Assembly (NCBI GenBank): GCA_951800675.1
Contig: CATOKC010000030.1
Coordinates: 1 to 29,372 of the forward strand
DNA from: an uncultured Oscillibacter sp.
GTDB taxonomy: Bacteria > Bacillota_A > Clostridia > Oscillospirales > Oscillospiraceae
Direction of reading: 5' to 3'
DNA: 29,372 bases
Of this stretch, positions 22,686-29,372 are shown in pieces. A program made the translations under genes and the position numbers. The number at the start of each line of letters is the position of its first letter. Position 1 is the stretch's first letter. The notes under the pieces are model-generated. The model saw nothing but the letters and a program-made list of their open reading frames with translations. It was not told the origin of the DNA and did not search any database.

Positions 22686-24080
22686 TTACCTTCTCGGCGG
22701 CATATGGAAGCAGTTTCCGAACACGCTGTGAGCGGCTTCCTGTAGGGACTCGCCCACGGTAGGATGGGCATGGATGACGGAGAGGATATCCTCTACCGTG
22801 GCTTTTTTGCTGATTGCCAGAGCCCCCTCTACGATCAGCTCGGTGGCGTTGGGGCCACACATATGAAGTCCGAGAATCTCGTGGGTGTTTTTGTCCGCGA
22901 TATACTTCACCAGGCCGGTGGTGTCGCCTAAAATCAGGGATTTTCCGTTGCCCATCAGGGGAAAGACCCCCACGGCGATGTCCAGACCGCGGGTGAGCGC
23001 TTCCTTTTCCGTCAGTCCAACGCCGGACAACTCCGGAGAGGTGTAAATGCAGGAGGGCACAATGTCCATTTGAAGGGATGGCTCCAGACCCATGCAATGC
23101 TCCGCCGCGCAGATACCCTCCGCGGAGGCCACATGGGCCAGCATGATCCCGCCGATGCAGTCCCCGATGGCGTAGATGCTTTCCACACTGGTGCGGTAAT
23201 GGGCGTCCACAAGGATGCGGCGACGCTCCGTGGCGACGCCGATTTCGTCCAGGCCCAGATTTTCCGTGGCTGGGCGGCGGCCTACGCACACGAGGACCTT
23301 TTCCGCTGTGACGGAGGACTCCGAGCCGTCCGGCGCAGTCACGTGGACCGTCAGTCCGTTTTCAGCCTTCTCAATGCGGTTTACCTTCGTCTCCAGCAGA
23401 ATATCTGTTTTGTTGGCCTTCAGGACCTTTTTCAAAGGGGCGACTACCTCGGCGTCCTGAGTCATAAGGATGTCAGGCAGCATTTCCACAATGGTAATTT
23501 TCGTACCCAGCCGACGATAGATATGGGCCATTTCCACGCCAATGACACCGCCGCCGATGATGCACATGCTCGCCGGGACCGCCTCCAGAGAGAGGGCGCC
23601 GGTGCTTTCCACGACGCCCTCCAGATCCGCGCCGGGAATGGGCACGGAGGAGGGGACGGAGCCGGAGGCGATGATGGCCTTGTCAAAGGGAATCTCCAAC
23701 GAGCCCTCCGCCGTTGTGGCCTTGATGAGGGAGGCGGATTGGAATTTCGCGCTGCCCTTGACTACCGTGATCCGGTTGGCGCTCATCAGGCCGGACACGC
23801 CGGACACCAGTTTTTTCACGATCTTGGCTTTCCGTTTTTGCATGGCGTCGAAATCCACGGAGACCTCTCCCACGGAGATGCCGTTGGATTCGGCCTCGTG
23901 GGTGATGGCGTGGTATAGGTCTGCGGAGTGGATCAGGGATTTGGTGGGAATGCAGCCCACATTCAAACAGGTCCCGCCAATGGCGTCCTTTTCAATCAGC
24001 GTAACGTCCGCGCCCAGCTGGGATGCCCGGATAGCGGCCACATAGCCGCCCGGCCCGCCGCCGATAATTGTAACCTTCAT
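22686..24080 (-). CDS. lpd: Dihydrolipoyl dehydrogenase (E3)
   Basis: 464 residues: FAD-binding IIGGGPGGYVAA at the N-terminus, redox disulfide GGTCLNVGCIPTK (Cys38, Cys43), NAD-binding CIIGGGVIGVEMA, YAIGDCIGG in the second FAD motif, and the catalytic dyad HPTVGE (His439, Glu444). It lacks the extra N-terminal lipoyl domain found in some clostridial E3 proteins. It re-oxidises dihydrolipoyl groups and reduces NAD. It is the only E3 in the window and lies about 18 kb from the E1/E2 genes, on the same strand as them. It has its own promoter and is divergent from the LysR gene, a common arrangement for LysR targets. Confidence 0.93.
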   Translation of the reverse strand: MKVTIIGGGPGGYVAAIRASQLGADVTLIEKDAIGGTCLNVGCIPTKSLIHSADLYHAITHEAESNGISVGEVSVDFDAMQKRKAKIVKKLVSGVSGLMSANRITVVKGSAKFQSASLIKATTAEGSLEIPFDKAIIASGSVPSSVPIPGADLEGVVESTGALSLEAVPASMCIIGGGVIGVEMAHIYRRLGTKITIVEMLPDILMTQDAEVVAPLKKVLKANKTDILLETKVNRIEKAENGLTVHVTAPDGSESSVTAEKVLVCVGRRPATENLGLDEIGVATERRRILVDAHYRTSVESIYAIGDCIGGIMLAHVASAEGICAAEHCMGLEPSLQMDIVPSCIYTSPELSGVGLTEKEALTRGLDIAVGVFPLMGNGKSLILGDTTGLVKYIADKNTHEILGLHMCGPNATELIVEGALAISKKATVEDILSVIHAHPTVGESLQEAAHSVFGNCFHMPPRR

Positions 24081-24134
24081 CTTTTATGCCTCCATGTCAT
24101 TTTTTGCCCGCAATGCGCTTTTATTCTGAAATCA

Positions 24135-24162
24135 ATTATATCACCGTTGCATTTTTTGTAAA
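24135..24162 (-). promoter_or_regulatory. Promoter of lpd
   Basis: On the minus strand, TTTACA (24157-24162), 16 bp, consensus TATAAT (24135-24140), about 55 bp before the lpd start. Confidence 0.65.
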
Positions 24163-24201
24163 AATACATTATAGTTATTACAAAGTATAAAATATAACAA
24201 T

Positions 24202-24230
24202 TTGTGTCTCGAAAAGAAACATGGTATCAT
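24202..24230 (+). promoter_or_regulatory. Promoter of the LysR-family regulator
   Basis: TTGTGT (24202-24207), 17 bp, TATCAT (24225-24230). The AT-rich stretch 24157-24190 between the divergent promoters contains TTGTAA...TTACAA (24157-24184 region), a candidate LysR-type site. Confidence 0.55.
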
Positions 24231-24253
24231 GAAAGGGATAAGGTTTAAAAACT

Positions 24254-25192
24254 ATGGATATCCGTCAATTGGCTTATTTTGTCCAGATTGCCGAGTGCGG
24301 CAGCTACTCCCTGGCCTCTCAGAAGCTGTATATCACCCAGCCAGCTTTGAGCAAGGTCATTAAAAATATGGAGGAGGAGATGGGGTTTCCCTTCTTCTAT
24401 ACATATCAGAGGCGGCAGCGCCTGACGGACGCTGGGCAGGCGTTTTACGAGCGGGCGGCGAAGCTGCTGAAAAGCTATAACGAGCTGATTGAGACCACCT
24501 ATGTAAATGAGCAGATCGATAAGGGACACCTGAGTGTGGGGCTGTCCGTCGCTGCTGGAGGTTCTATGTTCGCCCATGTCCTCTTTCCTTTTACGGCGGC
24601 TTATCCAATGATTACGTTCTCTATCCTTGAGCGGGAGACAAACCTGCTGAAGGAGGAGGTTTTGAAAAAGAATCTGGACCTGGCCTATATCGACCTCTTT
24701 TATTTCGATCAAAACAAGGATGCGGAGAATTTCGACGTGTATCCCCTGGTGCAGTCGGAAAACGTGGTAGTCACCTGTGTAGACAACCCTCTGGCGCGGA
24801 TGACGGACCTGGATTATGAGGACTTGAGGGATCAGAATATGATCCTTTACAACGGCGGCAAAGAGGTTGCCAGCCAGACAGAGGTAGAAATGAGGAAGCT
24901 GGGTATTGTACCCAACATCGTGCTGATTAGCACCCAGTGGAATTTCATTCTAGACGCTGTGGCCAATAACATGGGGGTGGTATTCTGCCCCTATTATATC
25001 TATTCCCGGTATCAGAATCCCCGCATCTGCGCCATCAAGCTGTGCAAGCACATTGGCTTCCGGCAAACCGGCATCATCACCAAGAAAAACGAGTACCAGA
25101 CCAGAGCGTGTACCTGCTTCTTGGATTACGCGACGGATTTGACCAAGTACGACGGGATCAAGGATTGTCTCATGTATCACGCCGCTCCTTAA
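24254..25192 (+). CDS. LysR-family transcriptional regulator
   Basis: 312 residues. The winged helix-turn-helix is clear at the N-terminus: MDIRQLAYFVQIAECGSYS, then ASQKLYITQPALSKVIKNME and RQRLTDAGQ. The rest is a LysR substrate-binding domain with a linker helix. These proteins usually bind T-N11-A sites and activate a divergent target on binding a pathway metabolite, here lpd. The neighbouring dehydrogenase, lactonase and TRAP genes are plausible further targets. The effector is unknown. The ribosome site is weak (AAGG). It is followed after about 70 bp by a second Zn-dehydrogenase gene. Confidence 0.92.
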   Translation: MDIRQLAYFVQIAECGSYSLASQKLYITQPALSKVIKNMEEEMGFPFFYTYQRRQRLTDAGQAFYERAAKLLKSYNELIETTYVNEQIDKGHLSVGLSVAAGGSMFAHVLFPFTAAYPMITFSILERETNLLKEEVLKKNLDLAYIDLFYFDQNKDAENFDVYPLVQSENVVVTCVDNPLARMTDLDYEDLRDQNMILYNGGKEVASQTEVEMRKLGIVPNIVLISTQWNFILDAVANNMGVVFCPYYIYSRYQNPRICAIKLCKHIGFRQTGIITKKNEYQTRACTCFLDYATDLTKYDGIKDCLMYHAAP

Positions 25193-25264
25193 AGCCTGTT
25201 TTCCGAAAGCCGGAACGGGCCCGGGGACGGCTGGAGGAAAATAAAATTTAAAGGAGAAGATCGC

Positions 25265-26356
25265 ATGAAAGGAAAAATCGCGTTTTTTGAGGGCAGTAAG
25301 AAGTTTGGGATCGTGGAACACGACCTGCCGGAGCCGGAGGAAGGCGCGTTGCTGGTCAAGGTTCTGTGTACGAACATCTGCGGCTCAGACGTGAAGAACT
25401 GGAAAGGCGCCTCCTCAGTAGGGGTGGGGGAGAAACCCACCTGCCAGGGCCATGAGTTTGTGGGTGAGGTCTATAAGCTGGGCAGGGGCGTGGCGCTGGA
25501 TAGCATGGGCGACCCCGTCAAGGTAGGAGACCGGATCGTGGCGCCCTATTACATCACTTGCGGTGAATGTGGGCCCTGTAAGGCGGGCCGGGCGGATCTG
25601 TGCGAGAATGCCTACATCCATCTGGGCTCGGCGCCGGATCAGTGGCCGTATTTTGGAGGTACCTTTGCCACCCATTACTACATCTACCCCCACCAGAAGT
25701 TTTATAAAGTGCCTGACGATGTACCCAACGAGCTGGCGGTAGGTGCCAACTGCGCCTTTTCTCAGGTTTACTATGGCCTGGAGCGGGCTGGGCTGAAGGC
25801 CGGTGAGACACTGCTGATCCAAGGCGCGGGTGGCTTGGGCCTGTACGCGGCGGCGATCGCTCGGGAAAAGGGAGCTGCCGTCATTGTCGCGGACGGCGTC
25901 GGTGAGAGGCTGGAGCTGGCGAAGCGGTTCGGCGCAAATCATACAATTAACATCAGCGAGGTGGCCGATCTGTCTGACCGGGAGGCCCTTATCAAGGAGC
26001 TGACCGGCGGCAGGGGTGTGGACGTGGCCATGGAGGTGACGGGCTTCGCTGGTGCCTTCGAGGAGGGAATCCACCACCTGGCGGTCATGGGACGCTACAT
26101 TGTAATTGGTATCAACTCCACCGCCGTCAGCGCGGATATCCACCCGGGCTACATCACGAGAAAGGCGCTGACCGTTTACGGCGTGGTCCGCTATCTGCCG
26201 GAGTATCTGTATAAATCCCTGCAATTCATTGAGAAATTCCAGAACAAGTATCCCTTCAAGGAGTTTTCGGAGCGGACCTTCACCCTGGAGGAGTTGGGAG
26301 AGGCGTTGCGGCTCTCGGCGGACCGCAAGATCACCAGGGCTATCATCAAACCGTAA
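25265..26356 (+). CDS. Zinc-dependent medium-chain dehydrogenase 2
   Basis: 363 residues. Catalytic zinc: NICGSD (Cys39, Asp42) and GHE (His63, Glu64). Structural zinc lobe: CGECGPCKAGRADLC (Cys99, 102, 105, 113). Nucleotide motif: GAGGLGLYAA. The alcohol/sorbitol/threonine dehydrogenase family fits. It differs strongly from the Zn-dehydrogenase at 13275, so it is not a recent duplicate. It starts behind AAAGGAGAAG after the LysR gene, with which it may be co-transcribed. A very long hairpin lies just after the stop. Confidence 0.88.
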   Translation: MKGKIAFFEGSKKFGIVEHDLPEPEEGALLVKVLCTNICGSDVKNWKGASSVGVGEKPTCQGHEFVGEVYKLGRGVALDSMGDPVKVGDRIVAPYYITCGECGPCKAGRADLCENAYIHLGSAPDQWPYFGGTFATHYYIYPHQKFYKVPDDVPNELAVGANCAFSQVYYGLERAGLKAGETLLIQGAGGLGLYAAAIAREKGAAVIVADGVGERLELAKRFGANHTINISEVADLSDREALIKELTGGRGVDVAMEVTGFAGAFEEGIHHLAVMGRYIVIGINSTAVSADIHPGYITRKALTVYGVVRYLPEYLYKSLQFIEKFQNKYPFKEFSERTFTLEELGEALRLSADRKITRAIIKP

Positions 26357-26364
26357 TACCGGGC

Positions 26365-26413
26365 GGAATGACTCCCGCTTTTCGAACTTTTTTCGAAGAG
26401 CGGGAGTCATTCC
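26365..26413. terminator. Exceptionally long hairpin (22-bp stem) after Zn-dehydrogenase 2
   Basis: ggaatgactcccgc followed by ttttcgaa pairs completely (one G-U) with ttcgaaga followed by gcgggagtcattcc, loop ctttt. No T tract follows directly; a T-rich run lies at 26438-26451. It may be a terminator or a small mobile-type palindrome, and it marks the border between the catabolic genes and the element debris. Confidence 0.7.
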
Positions 26414-26510
26414 ACCTGGAAAGCTTTGCGATTGCGCGTTTTTTTGTTTTCAGCCTCCCGCGTTCAGTTTCCGAAATTTTAAGAATCCAAAGTTCCTCGC
26501 GCAACATTAG

Positions 26511-26801
26511 ATGGTGTCGACAATAAATAAGGAGCCAAATAGGAATGTGGCGGATTTGGACAACGGCAGTGAAAGAAGCGGCGTTTTTGGCGCGGCGCGT
26601 AACAATACCACGCCACCTTTTGAGAAGAAGGAAAGCATTCTCCACGAGATGGCGGAGTTTGTAGAGATATTTGTCGTATTCCCGCGGGGCAAGTTGTATA
26701 TTGAAAATGGACAGTCGGACAAGCCATGTCCGGCTGTCAAATTATATTTAGGGGGCCGACCCTCAGCCCCCGTAAGAGAAGAAAGTCAGGAGGCAACATG
26801 A
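26511..26801 (+). other. Unrecognised ORF fragment in ICE-like debris
   Basis: A 96-codon open frame with no ribosome site before its ATG and no family I recognise. It has a low-hydrophobicity N-terminus and an FVEIFVVFP segment. A 77-codon frame also exists on the opposite strand (26507-26740), so coding is doubtful. The rest of 26414-26510 shows nothing clear. Confidence 0.25.
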
Positions 26802-27031
26802 AAATCATAGGCATCAGACCCTCGTCCTTCACCGGAGAGGACAAGACCCAAATCAGCGGCAGGAACATCTACCTGACGTATCCCCTGGAAAAAGGGGAAG
26901 GTCACGGTTCCGAACGTATCTTCGTCACGGACGCTAAACTCAACCAGTGGCCGTACCAGCCGAAAGTGGGCGACAAGGTGAACGTCTCGTATAACCGCTT
27001 CGGCAGGTGCGACGGTATGGCGAAAGCCTGA
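26798..27031 (+). CDS. Small ICE-associated conserved protein
   Basis: 77 residues, behind a strong AGGAGG site. The sequence (MKIIGIRPSSFTGEDKTQISG; LTYPLEKGEGHGSERIFVTD; VGDKVNVSYNRFGR) matches a small protein I associate with conjugative elements of gut Firmicutes, usually near replication and mobilisation genes. Its function is unknown. A hairpin (gggggc/gccccc) sits upstream of the ribosome site. Its stop overlaps the ATG of the next tiny gene. Confidence 0.6.
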   Translation: MKIIGIRPSSFTGEDKTQISGRNIYLTYPLEKGEGHGSERIFVTDAKLNQWPYQPKVGDKVNVSYNRFGRCDGMAKA

Positions 27032-27177
27032 TGGTCCCCGGCAAGCTGGATCCTTGCGATCTGTGCCCGCTCTTTCCCCAGGGGCATGACGCTTCCCCGG
27101 TTCCGCCGTCCTGTCTGGAATGCCCGTATTTCTACGGCAACAAGTTCACCCAGGCGGCGGACCAACCCAAACCCTAA
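27031..27177 (+). CDS. Very small four-cysteine (CxxC...CxxC) protein
   Basis: 48 residues beginning MVPGKLDPCDLCPLFPQG and containing CLECPYFYGN. Two CxxC pairs 19 residues apart suggest a zinc-binding knuckle. The ATG overlaps the preceding stop (TGATG), which implies translational coupling and supports it as a real gene. Its context is conjugative-element debris. Function unknown. Confidence 0.55.
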   Translation: MVPGKLDPCDLCPLFPQGHDASPVPPSCLECPYFYGNKFTQAADQPKP

Positions 27178-27301
27178 CCTGTAACCTTCCTCGCCGGTGA
27201 ATGTCGGGAGATATGTACGGTCGAGGCCCTCGAAAAAAGCGGGGCGGAAGCCCCGCGGAGGGTACTTGACTCCATAACGTTTTGCGGGAAGTGATTGCGC
27301 T

Positions 27302-27700
27302 ATGGGCATTTCGCCTCTTTACTCCATTCACCAGTACGGCGAGGAAATTTACAAGGTCGTGGCCTTCTTCTACATAACCAAGTATGTCAGCAAGGAAGTG
27401 TCCCTCCGGGGCAAGGACGTGGGGAAGCACCTGTATTTCCATTCCCGGCCACTCAAAAAAGCGGAACACGCCTCCAACGTCTATTTCTACAATCCCGGCC
27501 TGGACGCCGTATGCGTCCATGACCATGATTTCTGCAAAACCGGCATGGTCCAGGACGCAAGCTGGATGTTCCCATACCAGTGGGATGGCGTGGAAGCGAT
27601 AAACGAAACTCCGCTGGACCCTCCAAAGCCCCTGGAGCCGGAAGCGGACTTCCGGCCCTCGGAAATAGACCCATTCCGCAAACAGCTAAGCATCTTTTGA
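27302..27700 (+). pseudogene. Fragment resembling the C-terminal part of a rolling-circle Rep protein
   Basis: 132 codons. The start YKVVAFFYITKYVSKEV followed by GKHLYFHSRPLKKAEH resembles the C-terminal region of rolling-circle replication initiators of Firmicutes elements (typically YITKYITKD...G.HLYY...LKRAE). The catalytic Tyr and HUH motifs, which lie N-terminal in Rep proteins, are absent, and there is no ribosome site, so it is probably a truncated remnant. I am moderately unsure of the family; no other assignment fits better. Confidence 0.4.
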
Positions 27701-28156
27701 AAATGCGTTTTCAGGGCCCCAGTGGGAAAGGCTCGGCGCACTGTCACATACCGGGCAGAGGTAAAGTTATCTGTGCGCTAATCTTACTGATACGATTTTC
27801 ATGCCTATCATGATTAAAAGCAAAGCGCCGCCCGGCGTTGATGCAAGCCCGCCGGGGCCTTGCAAGCGCATTTTCAATCCGTAACACAATCTGCCGCCGC
27901 TGCGGATCTCACCTGAAGGAAAACCGTGTTACAAAGGAGGCGCTATGTATTTTTTCGTTTACGACGCAAGCGAGAAGTCCGCTTTAAAAGCGATAATTGG
28001 CCCATGGCCCGCTCCGCTCTGGATTTGGTGATTTCAGAGGCTCCTGTCCCAAATTTCCCAGATGAATGTCCCCGCCTCGAAATCTGGCCGAACCACGAAC
28101 GCATTGCAAGGGAAATGAACGTAGAGGGGGCCGAGGAATGACCGCCCTATTCGTCT
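27701..28156. other. Intergenic debris with one broken small reading frame
   Basis: No intact gene is seen. At 27945 an ATG behind a perfect AAAGGAGG starts a 28-codon frame (MYFFVYDASEKSALK...), while a second frame from about 28003 continues to 28141 (ALDLVISEAPVPNFPDECPR). Together they look like one gene broken by a frameshift. A palindrome tgcaag/cttgca lies at about 27840-27865. Confidence 0.3.
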
Positions 28157-28648
28157 TTGCTCTGCCTTTCGCCCTCTATGGTATCGCCTGATGATTACTA
28201 TGTTGGCGGTCCCTCCCATAACGGAAAGCGCGGTCGGGGAACAGATAAGATCAAGGCCGTAGCAGCAATATCCAAGACGGAGGACGGGATACCCCTGTTC
28301 GTCCGGATGAAGGTTGTGGACGGCTTCAAAGGAAAGACCTTGCGGCAGATCGTGGACCAGTGCTTCGCGGAGCACGCCAAAGTAGAGTGCGACGGATATC
28401 ACAGTTACCGCAGTCTGGAAAATGTCGCACTTAAATATAGCCTCTATGAAGCTGGTGATTTGCATTGGCTTCATACGGCAATCAGCAATTTCAAGGCGTT
28501 TCTACTGGGAACCTACCACGGCAGATGCGTTCATCCGCAAAGCTATATGGATGAGTTCTGCTTCCGCTTCAACCGCAGAAACACAGCTAATCAGTTATTT
28601 TTCCGTCTTACCAGGGCTGTTGCTACATCTTGTGCCTTGCTGTGTTAA
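28157..28648 (+). pseudogene. Truncated IS1595-family (ISXO2-like) transposase
   Basis: The C-terminal half of an IS1595-type DDE transposase. It contains DDYYVGGPSHNGKRGRGTDK (first catalytic Asp), CDGYHSYRSL (second Asp), DLHWLHTAISNFKAFLLGTYHG and DEFCFRFNRR. The N-terminal half, with its zinc ribbon, is missing and no terminal inverted repeat is evident, so it is an immobile remnant. It lies beside a tRNA-type terminator and the att core. Confidence 0.82.
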
Positions 28649-28673
28649 GTCGATAAGCATATTTAAATATAAA

Positions 28674-28712
28674 AAGTTGACAGACTACTCCCCTGGTGTA
28701 ATCTGTCAACTT
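28674..28712 (-). terminator. Terminator for a tRNA transcribed on the minus strand
   Basis: A perfect 11-bp stem aagttgacaga (28674-28684)/tctgtcaactt (28702-28712). Read on the minus strand it ends in CTTTTTA and lies 4 bp past the tRNA 3' end, as expected of the native tRNA terminator. Confidence 0.8.
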
Positions 28713-28716
28713 ATCA

Positions 28717-28739
28717 TGGTTGCGGAGACAGGATTTGAA
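28717..28739 (-). other. tRNA 3'-end fragment: attachment-site core of an integrative element
   Basis: On the minus strand, 28739 to 28717 reads TTCAAATCCTGT followed by CTCCGCAACCA: T-loop, T-stem 3' half, acceptor strand, discriminator and CCA. Upstream bases do not form a tRNA, so only the 3' end is present. This is the typical duplicated core left when an element integrates into a tRNA gene. The intact tRNA should lie at the other end of the element, to the right of the window. Confidence 0.75.
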
Positions 28740-28879
28740 AAGGAAAAGGCGTTTTTCGTTTCGTTCCACAAAGCTATGTATCCCTTGCAATCAGGACGTT
28801 TACGGCGTTGTGTCTTTCACGCTGCCTCCTTCTTGGTCGTTGCGTTTCACCAAAATAACGACCAAACAACGACCAAATT

Positions 28880-29372
28880 TCACGCCTGTTTCTTCCGCCC
28901 GAACTTCACCGGCAGGGCTTCCGCCAAGGCATCACAAGCCCTGGCCTGGGCCGTCTCGAAGGTATGGGCATAGATGTTCAGGGTGGTCGATGTCTGGGAG
29001 TGTCCCAGGGCGGCGGAGACGGCCCGCACGTCCTCTCCGTTGTAAATCAGCAAGGAGGCGTTCAGGTGCCGGAATTGATGAACCCCATAGAAAGGGAGTC
29101 CCTTTTCCTCACAGAACCCCCGGAGCCATTTATAGGCCCTCTCCGGGTTGACGGGGCTTCCGTCCTGCTTGGTGAACAACCGCCCGCACTCATGCCATTG
29201 GTCCCCGAGCGCCAGCCGTTGACGGGCCTGTTCCACCCTCAGCCGCTTCACAAGGTCGAATATCCAGGCGGGGAGCTTTAATGTCCGGCGGCTCTTGGTG
29301 GTCTTCGTGGGAGCCGTGAAAATGCCCCAGAGGCCGTATAGAGCGACGCCCGCCGGACCGACACGGTACAGC
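28880..29372 (-). CDS. Tyrosine recombinase/integrase, C-terminal part (runs off the window)
   Basis: The frame is open from the right edge to a stop at 28880. The catalytic box is GVHQFRHLNAS (HxxR), then LGHSQTSTTLNIYAH with GHS and the Tyr nucleophile, followed by a short tail ending in KFGRKKQA. Upstream, TKTTKSRRTLKLP is the usual integrase segment before the catalytic box. The gene's 3' end faces the tRNA-derived core 141 bp away, the standard place for an element's integrase. The N-terminal DNA-binding domains are outside the window. Confidence 0.9.
   Translation of the reverse strand, partial: LYRVGPAGVALYGLWGIFTAPTKTTKSRRTLKLPAWIFDLVKRLRVEQARQRLALGDQWHECGRLFTKQDGSPVNPERAYKWLRGFCEEKGLPFYGVHQFRHLNASLLIYNGEDVRAVSAALGHSQTSTTLNIYAHTFETAQARACDALAEALPVKFGRKKQA

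Noticed and set aside
25415..26410. 331-codon minus-strand frame opposite Zn-dehydrogenase 2
   Set aside because: Antisense shadow; it also runs through the 49-nt hairpin.
28717..28739. A complete tRNA gene
   Set aside because: Only the T-loop to CCA part is present; the bases upstream do not pair into D or anticodon arms.

Overview
The window looks like an accessory region of a GC-rich, anaerobic Clostridia chromosome, probably an Oscillospiraceae-type gut Firmicute. The basis is strong AGGAGG-type ribosome sites, sigma-A-like promoters, a Clostridium-style 4-hydroxybutyrate-dehydrogenase-like enzyme, a TRAP transporter, and ICE (integrative conjugative element) debris typical of gut Firmicutes. 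The taxonomic call is inference.

Layout. Positions 1-830 hold the end of a MazF/PemK toxin gene with an in-frame 12-bp tandem repeat, then about 350 bp of non-coding DNA folding into a large imperfect inverted repeat. Positions 831-4673 (minus strand) encode an MBL-fold hydrolase and an acetoin/pyruvate-dehydrogenase-like complex: E1 alpha, E1 beta, a free-standing lipoyl protein and a catalytic-domain-only E2. A divergent promoter region (4674-4907) separates it from a plus-strand catabolic block (4908-14336): four sugar-phosphate-isomerase-like TIM barrels, three VOC-fold proteins, a lipoate-protein ligase, a 4-hydroxybutyrate-dehydrogenase-like Fe-ADH, an SDR and a Zn-ADH. Positions 14508-18481 are a four-gene Gld-type ABC export/auxiliary operon. 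Positions 18646-21703 are a TRAP transporter (dctP, dctQ, dctM) with a strong terminator after dctP, followed by a lactonase-like MBL protein. Positions 22686-24080 (minus) encode the E3 dihydrolipoyl dehydrogenase, divergent from a LysR regulator, which precedes a second Zn-ADH. From about 26360 the DNA becomes mobile-element debris: ICE-type small proteins, a Rep-like fragment and a truncated IS1595-family transposase. It ends with a tRNA 3'-end attachment core next to a tyrosine integrase that runs off the right edge.

How it may work together (inference): the TRAP system imports an organic or sugar acid. The TIM-barrel/VOC proteins isomerise, epimerise or dehydrate it, the dehydrogenases oxidise or reduce intermediates, the MBL enzymes open lactones, and the lipoate-dependent complex cleaves a 2-oxo or acyloin product to acyl-CoA. 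LplA lipoylates the complex and E3 completes it. The substrate cannot be read from sequence. The most unusual parts are the multiplied TIM-barrel/VOC gene set, in which one TIM barrel has lost all the usual metal ligands and sits beside a VOC protein that also lacks a likely ligand, and the split E2.
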